Part shown: one piece after another, positions 19,867-28,249 of the stretch
How positions within the stretch are numbered: the first letter of the stretch is position 1
Layout of the letters: every line of letters starts with the position of its first letter
Origin: Carboxydothermus hydrogenoformans Z-2901
GTDB lineage: Bacteria; Bacillota; Z-2901; Carboxydothermales; Carboxydothermaceae
Reading direction: 5' to 3'
NCBI RefSeq assembly: GCF_000012865.1
Contig: NC_007503.1
Span: 2,115,001-2,179,000, forward strand
DNA: 64,000 nucleotides
The notes under the pieces: generated by a model
The model's input: only the letters and a program-made list of their open reading frames with translations
What the model was told of the DNA's origin: nothing
Database searches by the model: none
Program-made: the position numbers and the translations under genes

Positions 19867-20348
19867 TAATAAAACTTCTCCTGGTGAAGTAATAACATTT
19901 CTTCTTTTTTGTGGCATTTATCTATAACCCTACAGGTAAGACACGGCCGGGAAAGCTTATCGGCAAGGTATAATAAACGGGTAAAACCTTCCGAGTCTTG
20001 TTCCCGGTGACCCCTTATTGCTTCCGTTATCAGGAAAATTTCCTCTTGAACAAACTCCTGATACTTTTCTAATATCTCCCGGGCAACTTCAGCCCCAACC
20101 AGCGCGTGATTTAAACCGTAAAGATACTCTTCTACCCTCCCTAAATCGTGGAGAAGGGCAGTAAGATAGATAAGTTCCCTTGGAAAGGAAAATTTATTTT
20201 CAAAACACAAAATAGTTAAAATTCTTGCCACATCTAAAAAGTGCTGGAAGTCGTGCCTGCAAAACTCCCGGTCTTTCTCCAAATAATTTATCTCTTTAAA
20301 ACGCCTAACCACTTCTTCATCCCTATAAACCCGCCAGAATCTCTGCAT
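19866..20348 (-). CDS. HD-domain phosphohydrolase-like protein
   Basis: A 160-residue protein with the HD metal-site residues: QHFLDVARI near 36, ALLHDLGRVEEY near 66, AIRGHRE near 110 and YLADKLSR near 128. It ends with a small cysteine cluster, PCLTCRVIDKCHK. The substrate is not apparent. It is the first gene of the folP-folB-folK operon and is translationally coupled to folP. No dihydroneopterin triphosphate pyrophosphohydrolase is visible here, so a role in folate precursor dephosphorylation is possible but unproven. Confidence 0.75.
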   Translation of the reverse strand: MQRFWRVYRDEEVVRRFKEINYLEKDREFCRHDFQHFLDVARILTILCFENKFSFPRELIYLTALLHDLGRVEEYLYGLNHALVGAEVAREILEKYQEFVQEEIFLITEAIRGHREQDSEGFTRLLYLADKLSRPCLTCRVIDKCHKKEEMLLLHQEKFY

Positions 20349-20384
20349 AGGTTACCCCAAACTTTCTTTAACTATAATAAGGAA

Positions 20385-20406
20385 AAAGGGGGATTTCTCC
20401 CCCTTT
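20385..20406 (-). terminator. Intrinsic terminator after fhs
   Basis: Minus-strand stem AAAGGGGGA/TCCCCCTTT with a GAAA loop followed by TTCCTT, located 8 nt after the fhs stop. It separates fhs from the folate operon. Confidence 0.8.
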
Positions 20407-20413
20407 AGCCCCC

Positions 20414-22084
20414 TTAGAATAAGCCGGTAATTTTACCGTCAGCATCGATATCAATGACCTCTGCTGCCGGTCGTTTGGGAAGCCCAGGCATAGTCATGAT
20501 ATCGCCGGTAATGGCCACGATAAAGCCTGCCCCCACCGAAGCCCGCAGCTCCCGCACCGTAATGTTAAAGCCGGTCGGTCTTCCAAGTTTGTTCGGGTCA
20601 TCGGATAACGAGTACTGGGTTTTGGCCATAATTACCGGCATATTGCCAAAGCCCATTTCTTCAAACTTGGCCAAGGTCTTTTCCGCATCTGCGGTAAAGA
20701 CAACCCCATCGGCACCGTAAATTTCCCGGGCAATGGTTTCAATCTTCTGCTTAATCGGCATTTCTAAATCGTAGAGGTAACGGAAATTGGCTGGTTTTTC
20801 TTCAATCACTTTAAGCACCTTTTGAGCTAATTCGATTCCACCTTCACCGCCCTTGGCCCAAACTTCCGATAAAGCAAACTCAGCACCGGTAGCTTCAATG
20901 AGCTCCCGGAGCTTGTTGAGCTCGGCATCGGTGTCGGTGGGGAAGCGGTTAATGGCAACTACCGCCGGTAAACCAAACTTACCGATATTTTCAATGTGCT
21001 TTTCTAAATTAGCAAAACCTTTTTCTAATGCTTCAAGATTTTCTTTATTGAGTTCGGCCCGCGGTACACCACCGTTGTATTTTAAGGCCCGAACCGTTGC
21101 AACGATAACTACTGCCGAAGGTTTAAATCCGGCAAACCGGCAAACAACGTTGAAGAACTTTTCAGCGCCAAGGTCAGCACCGAAACCTGCTTCGGTTACC
21201 AGGTAATCGGCAAGTTTTAAAGCAATCTTATCGGCCAAAATAGAGTTAGTACCATGAGCGATATTAGCAAACGGACCACCATGCACAAAAGCCGGGGTGT
21301 GTTCTAAGGTTTGCACTAAATTAGGTTTAATTGCATCTTTCATTAAAACAGTCATTGCGCCAGCGGCTTTCAAATCTCTGGCATAAACCGGCTTTTGGTC
21401 GTATGTATATCCAATTAAAATCCGGTTAAATCTTTCTTTTAAGTCCATGAGGTCGGAAGCTAAGCAAAGGATAGCCATAATTTCGGAAGCAACGGTAATA
21501 TCAAAGCCCGTTTCCCGGGGTACCCCTTGAGCCGGACCGCCAAGACCGATTACTACCTTGCGAAGAGCCCGGTCGTTTAAGTCTACCACCCGGCGCCAAA
21601 CAACTCTCCTGGGGTCAATCCCCAATTCGTTTCCTTGATGGATGTGGTTATCAATCATCGCTGCTAAAAGGTTATGCGCTGTAGTAATTGCGTGCAGGTC
21701 CCCGGTAAAATGGAGGTTAATATCTTCCATCGGCACGACCTGAGCATAACCACCACCGGCGGCACCACCCTTTACCCCAAAGCTTGGGCCTAAGGATGGT
21801 TCCCGTAAAGCAATAACAGTTTTCTTTCCTAAGCGGGACAAAGCATCCCCCAGGCCAACGGTTGTTGTAGTTTTTCCTTCCCCGGCGGGTGTCGGGTTAA
21901 TTGCCGTTACCAAAATTAATTTGCCGTCCGGACGGTCCTTGATCCTGTCCCAAACGTGAGCTGCAATTTTTGCTTTGTACTTACCATACAGTTCAATGTC
22001 ATCTTCGGTGAGCCCTAACTTTTCCGCTATTTTTACTATGGGCTCTAATTTTGCCTCCTGGGCAATTTCGATATCACTTTTCAT
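20414..22084 (-). CDS. fhs: Formate-tetrahydrofolate ligase
   Basis: Makes 10-formyl-THF from formate, THF and ATP; it is an enzyme of the methyl branch of the acetyl-CoA pathway. The 556-residue length is standard. The ATP site is [20 protein letters not shown] near residue 64, then [20 protein letters not shown] near 95 and [16 protein letters not shown] near 129. [20 protein letters not shown] and the C-terminal [16 protein letters not shown] are also typical. It is transcribed alone, between terminators. Confidence 0.98.
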   Translation of the reverse strand: MKSDIEIAQEAKLEPIVKIAEKLGLTEDDIELYGKYKAKIAAHVWDRIKDRPDGKLILVTAINPTPAGEGKTTTTVGLGDALSRLGKKTVIALREPSLGPSFGVKGGAAGGGYAQVVPMEDINLHFTGDLHAITTAHNLLAAMIDNHIHQGNELGIDPRRVVWRRVVDLNDRALRKVVIGLGGPAQGVPRETGFDITVASEIMAILCLASDLMDLKERFNRILIGYTYDQKPVYARDLKAAGAMTVLMKDAIKPNLVQTLEHTPAFVHGGPFANIAHGTNSILADKIALKLADYLVTEAGFGADLGAEKFFNVVCRFAGFKPSAVVIVATVRALKYNGGVPRAELNKENLEALEKGFANLEKHIENIGKFGLPAVVAINRFPTDTDAELNKLRELIEATGAEFALSEVWAKGGEGGIELAQKVLKVIEEKPANFRYLYDLEMPIKQKIETIAREIYGADGVVFTADAEKTLAKFEEMGFGNMPVIMAKTQYSLSDDPNKLGRPTGFNITVRELRASVGAGFIVAITGDIMTMPGLPKRPAAEVIDIDADGKITGLF

Positions 22085-22269
22085 ATCCTTTCCCTTCCTT
22101 TCCCTTAAATTTCTTTTATATTTAACCTTTACTAAACTATTTTGAGCATCAATATAATAGATTATTCTCTTCTTCGAGCCAAATTCCTGCTTATATTTTG
22201 AAATTTTTAAATTTTCCTAAAAGGATTGTAGGAACTTTCATTAACTTTATTTTTCCTTCAATATCCCTT

Positions 22270-22665
22270 TTATTTTTCTCTGGAACTTACCTTTTCTAAA
22301 AATTTCTCAATGTTCACCCGTACCCTTTCATGCCGTCCTTCCCCTATTTTCCCCTGCTCATCAAAAGCTTCCACCAAAAACGTAAGCTTTCGCCCTTCAA
22401 CGGAAATCAATTTGGCTTTAGCTTCAACCAAAGCACCGACGGGCGATGCTTTTATGTGAGAAACCTCAATTTTTGTCCCCACGGTAGTTTCTCCCGGAGA
22501 TAACGCAACAGCAACAGCATTTACCGCCGCTTTTTCCATCAAAGCTACCATCATTGGAGTGGCAAAAACTTCTAAACTTCCACTCCCCACTGCCTTGGCC
22601 GTTTTTTCCAGGGAAACGGTAGTTTTAGCCGTCCCTTCCAGGCCTTCGGTAAGGCTTTCCGCCAT
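22270..22665 (-). CDS. Hotdog thioesterase of the fluoroacetyl-CoA thioesterase (FlK)-like family
   Basis: A 131-residue hotdog-fold protein from the ATG at 22665 (GGGGTGAT upstream). FATPMMVALMEKAA and VSHIKASPVGALVEA match the FlK-type arrangement, in which a Thr, a Glu and a His form the catalytic set. In most bacteria these proteins hydrolyse short acyl-CoAs or are of unknown use; fluoroacetate resistance is not implied here. It stands alone between fhs and the grd operon. Confidence 0.8.
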   Translation of the reverse strand: MAESLTEGLEGTAKTTVSLEKTAKAVGSGSLEVFATPMMVALMEKAAVNAVAVALSPGETTVGTKIEVSHIKASPVGALVEAKAKLISVEGRKLTFLVEAFDEQGKIGEGRHERVRVNIEKFLEKVSSREK

Positions 22666-22928
22666 CCTATCACCCCACTTTTCCACGTGTTTATTATTTT
22701 ATTCTTTCCTTCCTTTAAATTTCCTCTTCCTATTTTTAATCCTTAAAAAAAATATTGTTAAGATTAAGTAAATTAAGCTGTATACTGCATTGGTATACAA
22801 ACCTCTTTATATGCGCTTTTTGTCACAATAAACAAAAAAATATTTTCTCATATTTTCGCCATTTTCTTAATTTTCACAAGATAAAAACTTCTAAATTTGT
22901 CGAAAAAATTAAATTTTTGTAGCAGGAC

Positions 22929-22957
22929 TTGTGTAAATTGTCACGAATGTATATAAT
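22929..22957 (+). promoter_or_regulatory. Promoter of the glycine riboswitch-grd operon
   Basis: -35 TTGTGT (22929-22934) and -10 TATAAT (22952-22957) are spaced by 17 nt. The transcript would have an untranslated leader of about 300 nt holding the riboswitch. The 240 nt between 22687 and 22928 show no gene. Confidence 0.75.
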
Positions 22958-23040
22958 AGAAATTGAAAAGTTAAGAAAAACTTTTCATTCTCCCCCTGCA
23001 TATTTTTACTCCATCCCCCCAAAAATTAATAATGAAATTT

Positions 23041-23217
23041 TCCGGATGAAGGTTGTGGGAGAGACCCGTAATCGGGCGCCGAAGGAGCAAGGGCAACCGA
23101 AACTCTCAGGCAAAAGGACCGCAACCGGACGGAACTCTGGAGAGTCCGCAAACTGCGGCACCGAAGGAGAAACCCGTAGCCTTGGGCACGGGAATCTCTC
23201 AGGTTGTAAGGACAGAG
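23041..23217 (+). ncRNA. Tandem glycine riboswitch
   Basis: Two consecutive glycine aptamers are recognisable. The first has GCGCCGAAGGAGCAA and ACTCTCAGGCAAAAGGAC, closed by GGTTG (23051-23055) with CAACC (23122-23126). The second has GCACCGAAGGAGAAA and AATCTCTCAGG, closed by CTCTG (23135-23139) with CAGAG (23213-23217). The last arm is also the 5' end of a terminator stem, so glycine binding to aptamer 2 would prevent termination: an ON switch. It controls the glycine reductase operon, which consumes glycine. Confidence 0.95.
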
Positions 23218-23250
23218 GCCGGAAAGTTATTCGGCCTCTGTTTTTCTTTT
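23213..23250 (+). terminator. Riboswitch-controlled terminator
   Basis: CAGAGGCCG (23213-23221) and CGGCCTCTG (23232-23240) form a 9-bp stem followed by TTTTTCTTTT. The first five bases are shared with the P1 stem of the second glycine aptamer, making the two structures exclusive. It ends 14 nt before the grdX start. Confidence 0.92.
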
Positions 23251-23264
23251 AGGAGGAATTTTTC

Positions 23265-23660
23265 ATGCTGGTGATTACAAATAATCCGAAAGTCAAAGAC
23301 TATATTCAAAGATTTACTTTAGAACCCCGCTTTACGATTATCTGGGTGGATGGATATACCGAAGATGTGTTAGCAAAAGTGCGTGATCTCTGCCATTTAG
23401 GTTATAAACTTTTAACCCATCCCTTGACCGGCAGCATTAAGCCAAACCAAACACCTTATAAAACCGTAGTTTTAGAAAAGCTCGAGCAAGAATCCGATTA
23501 CGATTCCATCCTAACGGCTGAAATTAGCTATTTAAAAACCAAAGAGCTATTAGAAAAACGGTCTCGTCCCAAGGAAATCGAGCTCTTTCTGGAAGATTTT
23601 GCTGTAATAGACCTGGATTTTTTTAAAAGTTTCCTTTACAGCATGGGTCTTATTACATAA
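23265..23660 (+). CDS. grdX: GrdX protein
   Basis: A 131-residue protein of unknown biochemical role that opens glycine reductase operons in Clostridia and relatives. The ATG follows TAGGAGG by 9 nt. The sequence begins LVITNNPKVKDY and has GYKLLTHPLTGSIKPNQTPY in the middle, which fits the GrdX family as I know it. No catalytic motif is visible. Its place directly behind the glycine riboswitch supports the assignment. Confidence 0.85.
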   Translation: MLVITNNPKVKDYIQRFTLEPRFTIIWVDGYTEDVLAKVRDLCHLGYKLLTHPLTGSIKPNQTPYKTVVLEKLEQESDYDSILTAEISYLKTKELLEKRSRPKEIELFLEDFAVIDLDFFKSFLYSMGLIT

Positions 23661-23709
23661 GTTTATAACTTTAATTTATAACTTTTCCCTTTAAAAGGAG
23701 GAATATCGT

Positions 23710-24633
23710 ATGGAAAGATACGATGTAATCATCATCGGCGCCGGTCCTGCTGGACTTTCCGCAGCTCTTTACAGCGCCCGGAGTAAGCTTTCCACCCTTT
23801 ATATTGAAAAGCTTTCCACCGGCGGACAGGCTGCCACTACCGATGAAATTGAAAATTATCCGGGATTTGCCCATGGGATTTCCGGCCCGGAACTTACCGC
23901 CCAAATGGAGGAACAAGCAAAGCGTTTTGGTGCCAAAAAACTTTTGGCCGAAGTAAAGGGGATTGAGCTTGCGGGGGCTGACCGGATCGTCAAAACCACC
24001 AAAGGTAACTTTGTTGCGAAAGTGGTAATTATCGCTTCCGGTGCTGCACCTAAACTTCTTGGCTGTCCGGGAGAGCAAGAATTCAGATCCCGGGGGGTTT
24101 CCTACTGTGCTACCTGTGACGCCGCTTTTTACGAAGGCGCCAACGTCATGGTCGTAGGGGGTGGCGATTCAGCGGTTGAGGAAGCCTGTTACCTTACCAA
24201 GTTTGCTGATAAGGTAACCCTTGTCCATCGCCGCGATACCTTGAGAGCCACCAAAGTTCTCCAGGAAAGGGCTTTTGCCAACGAAAAGCTGGAAATCCTT
24301 TGGAACACCGTGGTGGAAGAAATTATCGGCACCGACGTTGTGGAAAAAGTGCGCTTAAAAAACGTGGTCACCGGTGAAGTTTTTGAAAGGGAAATTGACG
24401 GAATCTTTATCTATGTTGGCCTTAAGCCCAATACCGAGTTTGTCAAAGGCTTAGTAAACCTGGACGAACAGGGGTACATTATTACCGATGAAAACATGCG
24501 CACCAACATTCCCGGAATCTACGCCGCCGGCGATGTCCGGCAAAAACTGTTACGGCAGGTAGTAACTGCCGCTGCTGACGGTGCTATTGCTGCTTACCAT
24601 GCGGAAAAATATCTTGAAGAATGTACCGAGTAA
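23710..24633 (+). CDS. trxB: Thioredoxin reductase of the glycine reductase system
   Basis: FAD enzyme that passes NAD(P)H electrons to thioredoxin, which reduces glycine reductase. The 307-residue product has the FAD motif IIGAGPAGLSAALYSAR at the N-terminus, the redox-active CATC at residues 133-136, the second dinucleotide motif VVGGGDSAVEEACYL and the C-terminal GIYAAGDVRQKLLRQVVTAA. It overlaps the ribosome binding region of trxA and is the second gene of the operon. Confidence 0.95.
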   Translation: MERYDVIIIGAGPAGLSAALYSARSKLSTLYIEKLSTGGQAATTDEIENYPGFAHGISGPELTAQMEEQAKRFGAKKLLAEVKGIELAGADRIVKTTKGNFVAKVVIIASGAAPKLLGCPGEQEFRSRGVSYCATCDAAFYEGANVMVVGGGDSAVEEACYLTKFADKVTLVHRRDTLRATKVLQERAFANEKLEILWNTVVEEIIGTDVVEKVRLKNVVTGEVFEREIDGIFIYVGLKPNTEFVKGLVNLDEQGYIITDENMRTNIPGIYAAGDVRQKLLRQVVTAAADGAIAAYHAEKYLEECTE

Positions 24634-24647
24634 AGGAGGTGATAAAC

Positions 24648-24977
24648 ATGGCGGGAAACATAATTGAGCTAAACAAAGACAATTTTGAAGAAGAAGTTTT
24701 AAAAAGCGAGCTTCCGGTTCTGGTGGACTTCTGGGGTCCCCGGTGCGTACCCTGCATGGGTTTAATGCCGGTAGTAGAAGAATTGGCCGAAATCTATGCG
24801 GGTAAAATGAAGTTTACCAAATTAAACACTGCCGAAAACCGGAGGCTTGCCATTCAGCTTAAAGTTATGAGCCTTCCTACTTTCCAGTTTTATAAAAACG
24901 GCGAACTTGTAGACCAGCTACAAGGTAATTTTGGCCGCGAAGAAATTGAAGAAAAAATTCGGGCCATTATCGGCTAA
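24648..24977 (+). CDS. trxA: Thioredoxin with CVPC active site
   Basis: Electron carrier for glycine reductase, 109 residues from the ATG preceded by AAGGAGG. The active site is GPRCVPCMG with Cys33 and Cys36, rather than the general WCGPC; thioredoxins of glycine reductase operons typically carry such a deviating motif. The cis-proline loop is SLPTFQFY. Residues up to the active site (LPVLVDFWG) are otherwise ordinary thioredoxin. Confidence 0.95.
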   Translation: MAGNIIELNKDNFEEEVLKSELPVLVDFWGPRCVPCMGLMPVVEELAEIYAGKMKFTKLNTAENRRLAIQLKVMSLPTFQFYKNGELVDQLQGNFGREEIEEKIRAIIG

Positions 24978-24988
24978 GGAGGGATAAA

Positions 24989-26275
24989 ATGCGGCTTACC
25001 CTTGGGAAAATTAACATTAAAGGGCTGGAATTTGGCCCCAGTACCCGGGTCGAAAACGGAGTTCTTTACGTTAATAAAGACGAATTAACAGCCTTATTGA
25101 AAGAGGATAACCGGATTAGCTCCGTTGAGGTTTTCTTAGCCCGCCCGGGCGAATCGGTACGAATTGTACCGGTAAAAGACGTCATTGAACCCCGGGTGAA
25201 GGTGGAAGGCCCAGGAAATATTTTCCCCGGTTTTCTCGGTAAAGTAGAAATGGTGGGCAGCGGCCGGACCCACGTTTTAAAAGGTGCTGCTGTGGTCACT
25301 ACCGGAAAGATTGTAGGATTCCAGGAAGGAATTATTGACATGACCGGTCCTGGAGCCGAGTATACTCCTTTTTCCAAAACCTATAACGTTGTAGTTAAAA
25401 TCGAACCGGTAGATGGATTAAGTCAACATGAACACGAAAGTGTGGTCCGGTTAGCCGGACTTAAAGCAGCGGCCTACCTTGGGGAAGCTGGTAAAAACAT
25501 TACCCCCGATGAAGAGGTAACTTATGAAGTTGCTCCGCTCTTAGAAGCCGCTTCAAAGTACCCCGGACTTCCAAAAGTAGCTTATGTTTACATGCTCCAA
25601 ACTCAGGGTTTACTGCACGATACTTACGTTTACGGGGTAGATGCCAAGCGTATTTTACCCACCCTCATCTCCCCTACCGAAGTATTTGACGGCGCTATAG
25701 TTAGCGGTAACTGTGTTTCGGCCTGTGACAAAAACACTACTTACGTGCACATGAATAACCCTGTAATTGAAGAATTATTTGCCCGTCACGGCACGGATAT
25801 AAACTTTGTTGGCGTTATTATCACCAACGAAAACGTTACCTTAGCCGATAAAGAACGTTCCTCCAGCTACACCGCTAAACTTGCTGAAATGCTTGGAATT
25901 GACGCTGCAATCGTTTCCGAAGAAGGCTTCGGTAACCCTGATGCCGACCTGGTTATGAACTGCCGGAAGTTAGAGCAAAAAGGTATCAAAACCGTCCTTA
26001 TCACCGACGAATACGCCGGTAGAGACGGCAGCTCGCAATCGCTGGCCGACACCACTCCAGAAGCCAATGCCGTGGTTACCGCCGGTAACGCCAACGAAAC
26101 CATTGTGCTGCCCAAGTTAGATACTGTCATTGGCCATGTGGGAGTTGTCGATGTTATTGCCGGAGGTTTTGCCGGGTCACTACGGCCCGATGGCAGCATC
26201 GAAGTGGAAATTCAAGCAATAACCGGCGCTACCTCGGAAGTTGGCTTCAATAAACTATCCGCAAAAGGATATTAA
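24989..26275 (+). CDS. grdE: Glycine reductase component B, proprotein GrdE
   Basis: Substrate-binding part of glycine reductase. The 428-residue proprotein is cleaved before Cys242 in SGNCVSACDKN, and the cysteine becomes the pyruvoyl group that forms a Schiff base with glycine. The N-terminal half (MRLTLGKINIKGLEFG) and VKDVIEPRVKVEGPG are typical. The gene order trxB-trxA-grdE-grdA-grdB marks this as the glycine rather than the sarcosine or betaine form, though substrate specificity is inferred from order and neighbours. It is separated from grdA by 62 nt. Confidence 0.93.
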   Translation: MRLTLGKINIKGLEFGPSTRVENGVLYVNKDELTALLKEDNRISSVEVFLARPGESVRIVPVKDVIEPRVKVEGPGNIFPGFLGKVEMVGSGRTHVLKGAAVVTTGKIVGFQEGIIDMTGPGAEYTPFSKTYNVVVKIEPVDGLSQHEHESVVRLAGLKAAAYLGEAGKNITPDEEVTYEVAPLLEAASKYPGLPKVAYVYMLQTQGLLHDTYVYGVDAKRILPTLISPTEVFDGAIVSGNCVSACDKNTTYVHMNNPVIEELFARHGTDINFVGVIITNENVTLADKERSSSYTAKLAEMLGIDAAIVSEEGFGNPDADLVMNCRKLEQKGIKTVLITDEYAGRDGSSQSLADTTPEANAVVTAGNANETIVLPKLDTVIGHVGVVDVIAGGFAGSLRPDGSIEVEIQAITGATSEVGFNKLSAKGY

Positions 26276-26337
26276 CGACAGCCCACTAAACACCGTGATT
26301 GCTGTCCCTACTATAAAAACGAAAGGAGGAGTTTAGT

Positions 26338-26808
26338 ATGGCAATTTTGGCCGGTAAAAAAGTTATTGCTGTAGGTGACCGTGACGGTGTCCCCGGTCCC
26401 GCTATAGCAGAGTGTGCCAAGAGTGCCGGAGCGGAAGTAGTATTTGCCACTACCGAGTGTTTTGTCTGAACTGCTGCCGGCACCATGGACCTGCAAAACC
26501 AGGCCCGTATTAAGGAACTTGCTGAAGAACTCGGCGGTGAAAATATCGTTGTCCTTTTAGGTGCAGCCGAACCGGACACCGCATCACTGGCAGCAGAAAC
26601 CGTAACTCTGGGCGATCCTACTTTCGCAGGTCCATTAGCTGGAGTCTCGTTGGGACTCAAGGTTTATCACATTTTGGAACCCGAAATTAAGGCTGAAATT
26701 GACCCGGCCGTTTATGAAGAGCAGGCAGCCATGATGGAAATGGTTTTAGATGTTGATGCCTTAGCCGCCGAAGTATCCAAAATGAGAAAAGAGGGAAGCA
26801 AATATTAG
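26338..26808 (+). CDS. grdA: Glycine reductase selenoprotein A
   Basis: Small selenoprotein that carries the carboxymethyl selenoether between components B and C. The ATG follows AAAGGAGG, and the frame runs 156 residues with one in-frame TGA at 26467-26469, which is codon 44. The context CFVUTAAG (U = selenocysteine) matches the known GrdA site, and the position fits other GrdA proteins. A conventional caller would report only the part from 26485. The downstream half includes [19 protein letters not shown]. Confidence 0.95.
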
Positions 26809-26835
26809 TCCTTGCTTGGCAAAGGAGGTAATTTT

Positions 26836-28143
26836 GTGGCTAAATTCCGTGTAGTCCATTATTTAAACCAGTTTTTCGGTCAAATAGGCGGCGAAGAAAA
26901 AGCAGATACTGCTCCCCTGAAAAAAGACGGTCCCGTAGGCCCTGGTACCGCTTTAAATGGTGCTTTTAAAGGAGAAGCGGAAGTTGTCGGTACCGTTATC
27001 TGCGGTGATAGCTATTTTGCCGAAAACATGGAAGAAGCCCTTAAGCAAATTCTATCAATGATCAAGGAATATAATCCTGACCTGGTGGTCGCCGGTCCCG
27101 CTTTTAACGCCGGCCGTTACGGTACCGCCTGCGGGGCGGTTGCCGAAGCGGTAGTAAAAAATCTTGGCATCCCTGCGGTAACCGGCATGTACCCGGAAAA
27201 CCCAGGTGTAGAAATGTATAAAAAATCCGTTTACATCATAGCTACCGCCGATTCGGCCATCGGTATGCGCAATGCCATCCCCAAAATGGCCGCTCTGGGT
27301 CTTAAGCTCTTAAAGAAAGAAGAAATCGGTACTCCCGAACAGGAAGGCTACATTGCCCGGGGAATTCGGAAAAATTACTTTGCGGAAGAAAGAGGAGCCA
27401 AGCGGGCAGTAGACATGCTTATCGCCAAAATCAAGGGAGAAAATTTTACTACCGAACTTCCTATGCCTGCTTTTGACCGGGTTCCCCCTAATCCCGCCAT
27501 AAAAGACCTTAGCAAAGCCACCATAGCTCTGGTAACTTCCGGCGGTATTGTTCCCAAGGGCAATCCCGACCGGATTGAATCGTCGTCAGCTTCAAAGTTC
27601 GGTAAATACTCTATCGCTGGCGTAAAAGACTTAACCAGCGATACCTTTGAGACCGCCCATGGCGGCTATGATCCGGTTTACGCCAATCAAGACGCCGACA
27701 GAGTTTTACCGGTTGACGTTTTAAGGGAAATGGAAGCGGAAGGTAAAATTGGCAAACTGCACGATTACTACTATGCTACCGTTGGTAACGGTACTTCTGT
27801 GGCCAATGCTGCTAAATTCGGTCAGGCCATTGCTGCCGATTTAAAAGCTTCCGGAGTAGATGCGGTCATTCTTACCTCCACCTGAGGTACCTGCACTCGC
27901 TGCGGTGCAGCGATGGTCAAGGAGATTGAACGGGCCGGTATTCCCGTAGTTCACATGTGCACCATCGTTCCCATCAGTAAAACCGTTGGTGCTAACCGAA
28001 TTGTACCAACCGTTGCTATTCCTCACCCCCTCGGCAATCCTGCCCTTCCGGCGGATGAGGAAAAAGCTTTAAGAAGAAAACTCGTGGAAAAAGCATTAAA
28101 GGCTCTTACCACCGAAGTGGAAGGGCAAACGGTATTTGACTAA
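26836..28143 (+). CDS. grdB: Glycine reductase component B selenoprotein GrdB
   Basis: Catalytic selenoprotein of component B, 435 residues. The start is GTG at 26836, 6 nt after GGAGG. An in-frame TGA at 27883-27885 is codon 350, in the redox motif TSTUGTCTRCGAAMVKEIE; UxxCxxC is the known GrdB active site. The frame continues to 28143 with the expected C-terminus (VPTVAIPHPLGNPALPADEE). A plain ORF finder splits it into two pieces. Confidence 0.95.
27883..27910 (+). promoter_or_regulatory. Candidate bacterial SECIS hairpin in grdB
   Basis: Starting 6 nt after the UGA, CTGCAC (27891-27896) pairs with GTGCAG (27905-27910) around an 8-nt loop. Bacterial selenocysteine insertion needs such a hairpin just downstream of the UGA for SelB. 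The pairing is seen; SelB recognition is inferred. Confidence 0.6.
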
Positions 28144-28151
28144 AAAATCCC

Positions 28152-28176
28152 GGGAGCAGGTCATAAGCCTGCTCCC
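28152..28176 (+). other. Intercistronic hairpin between grdB and grdC
   Basis: GGGAGCAGG (28152-28160) pairs with CCTGCTCCC (28168-28176). No U-tract follows (CAAAATTTAG), so it is unlikely to terminate efficiently. It may stabilise the upstream mRNA or mark a processing point, allowing more GrdE/A/B than GrdC/D. Confidence 0.6.
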
Positions 28177-28249
28177 CAAAATTTAGAAAGCAAGCCCATT
28201 ATCCGGGCTTAAGATACAAAAACAATTTTGACAAACGGAGGTTATAATT

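Noticed and set aside
22687-22928. A gene in the 240-nt gap before the grd promoter
   Set aside because: AT-rich with no frame of useful length, ribosome binding site or recognisable RNA.
25703-25720. Selenocysteine in GrdE
   Set aside because: The pyruvoyl-forming codon is TGT, and no in-frame TGA occurs in grdE.
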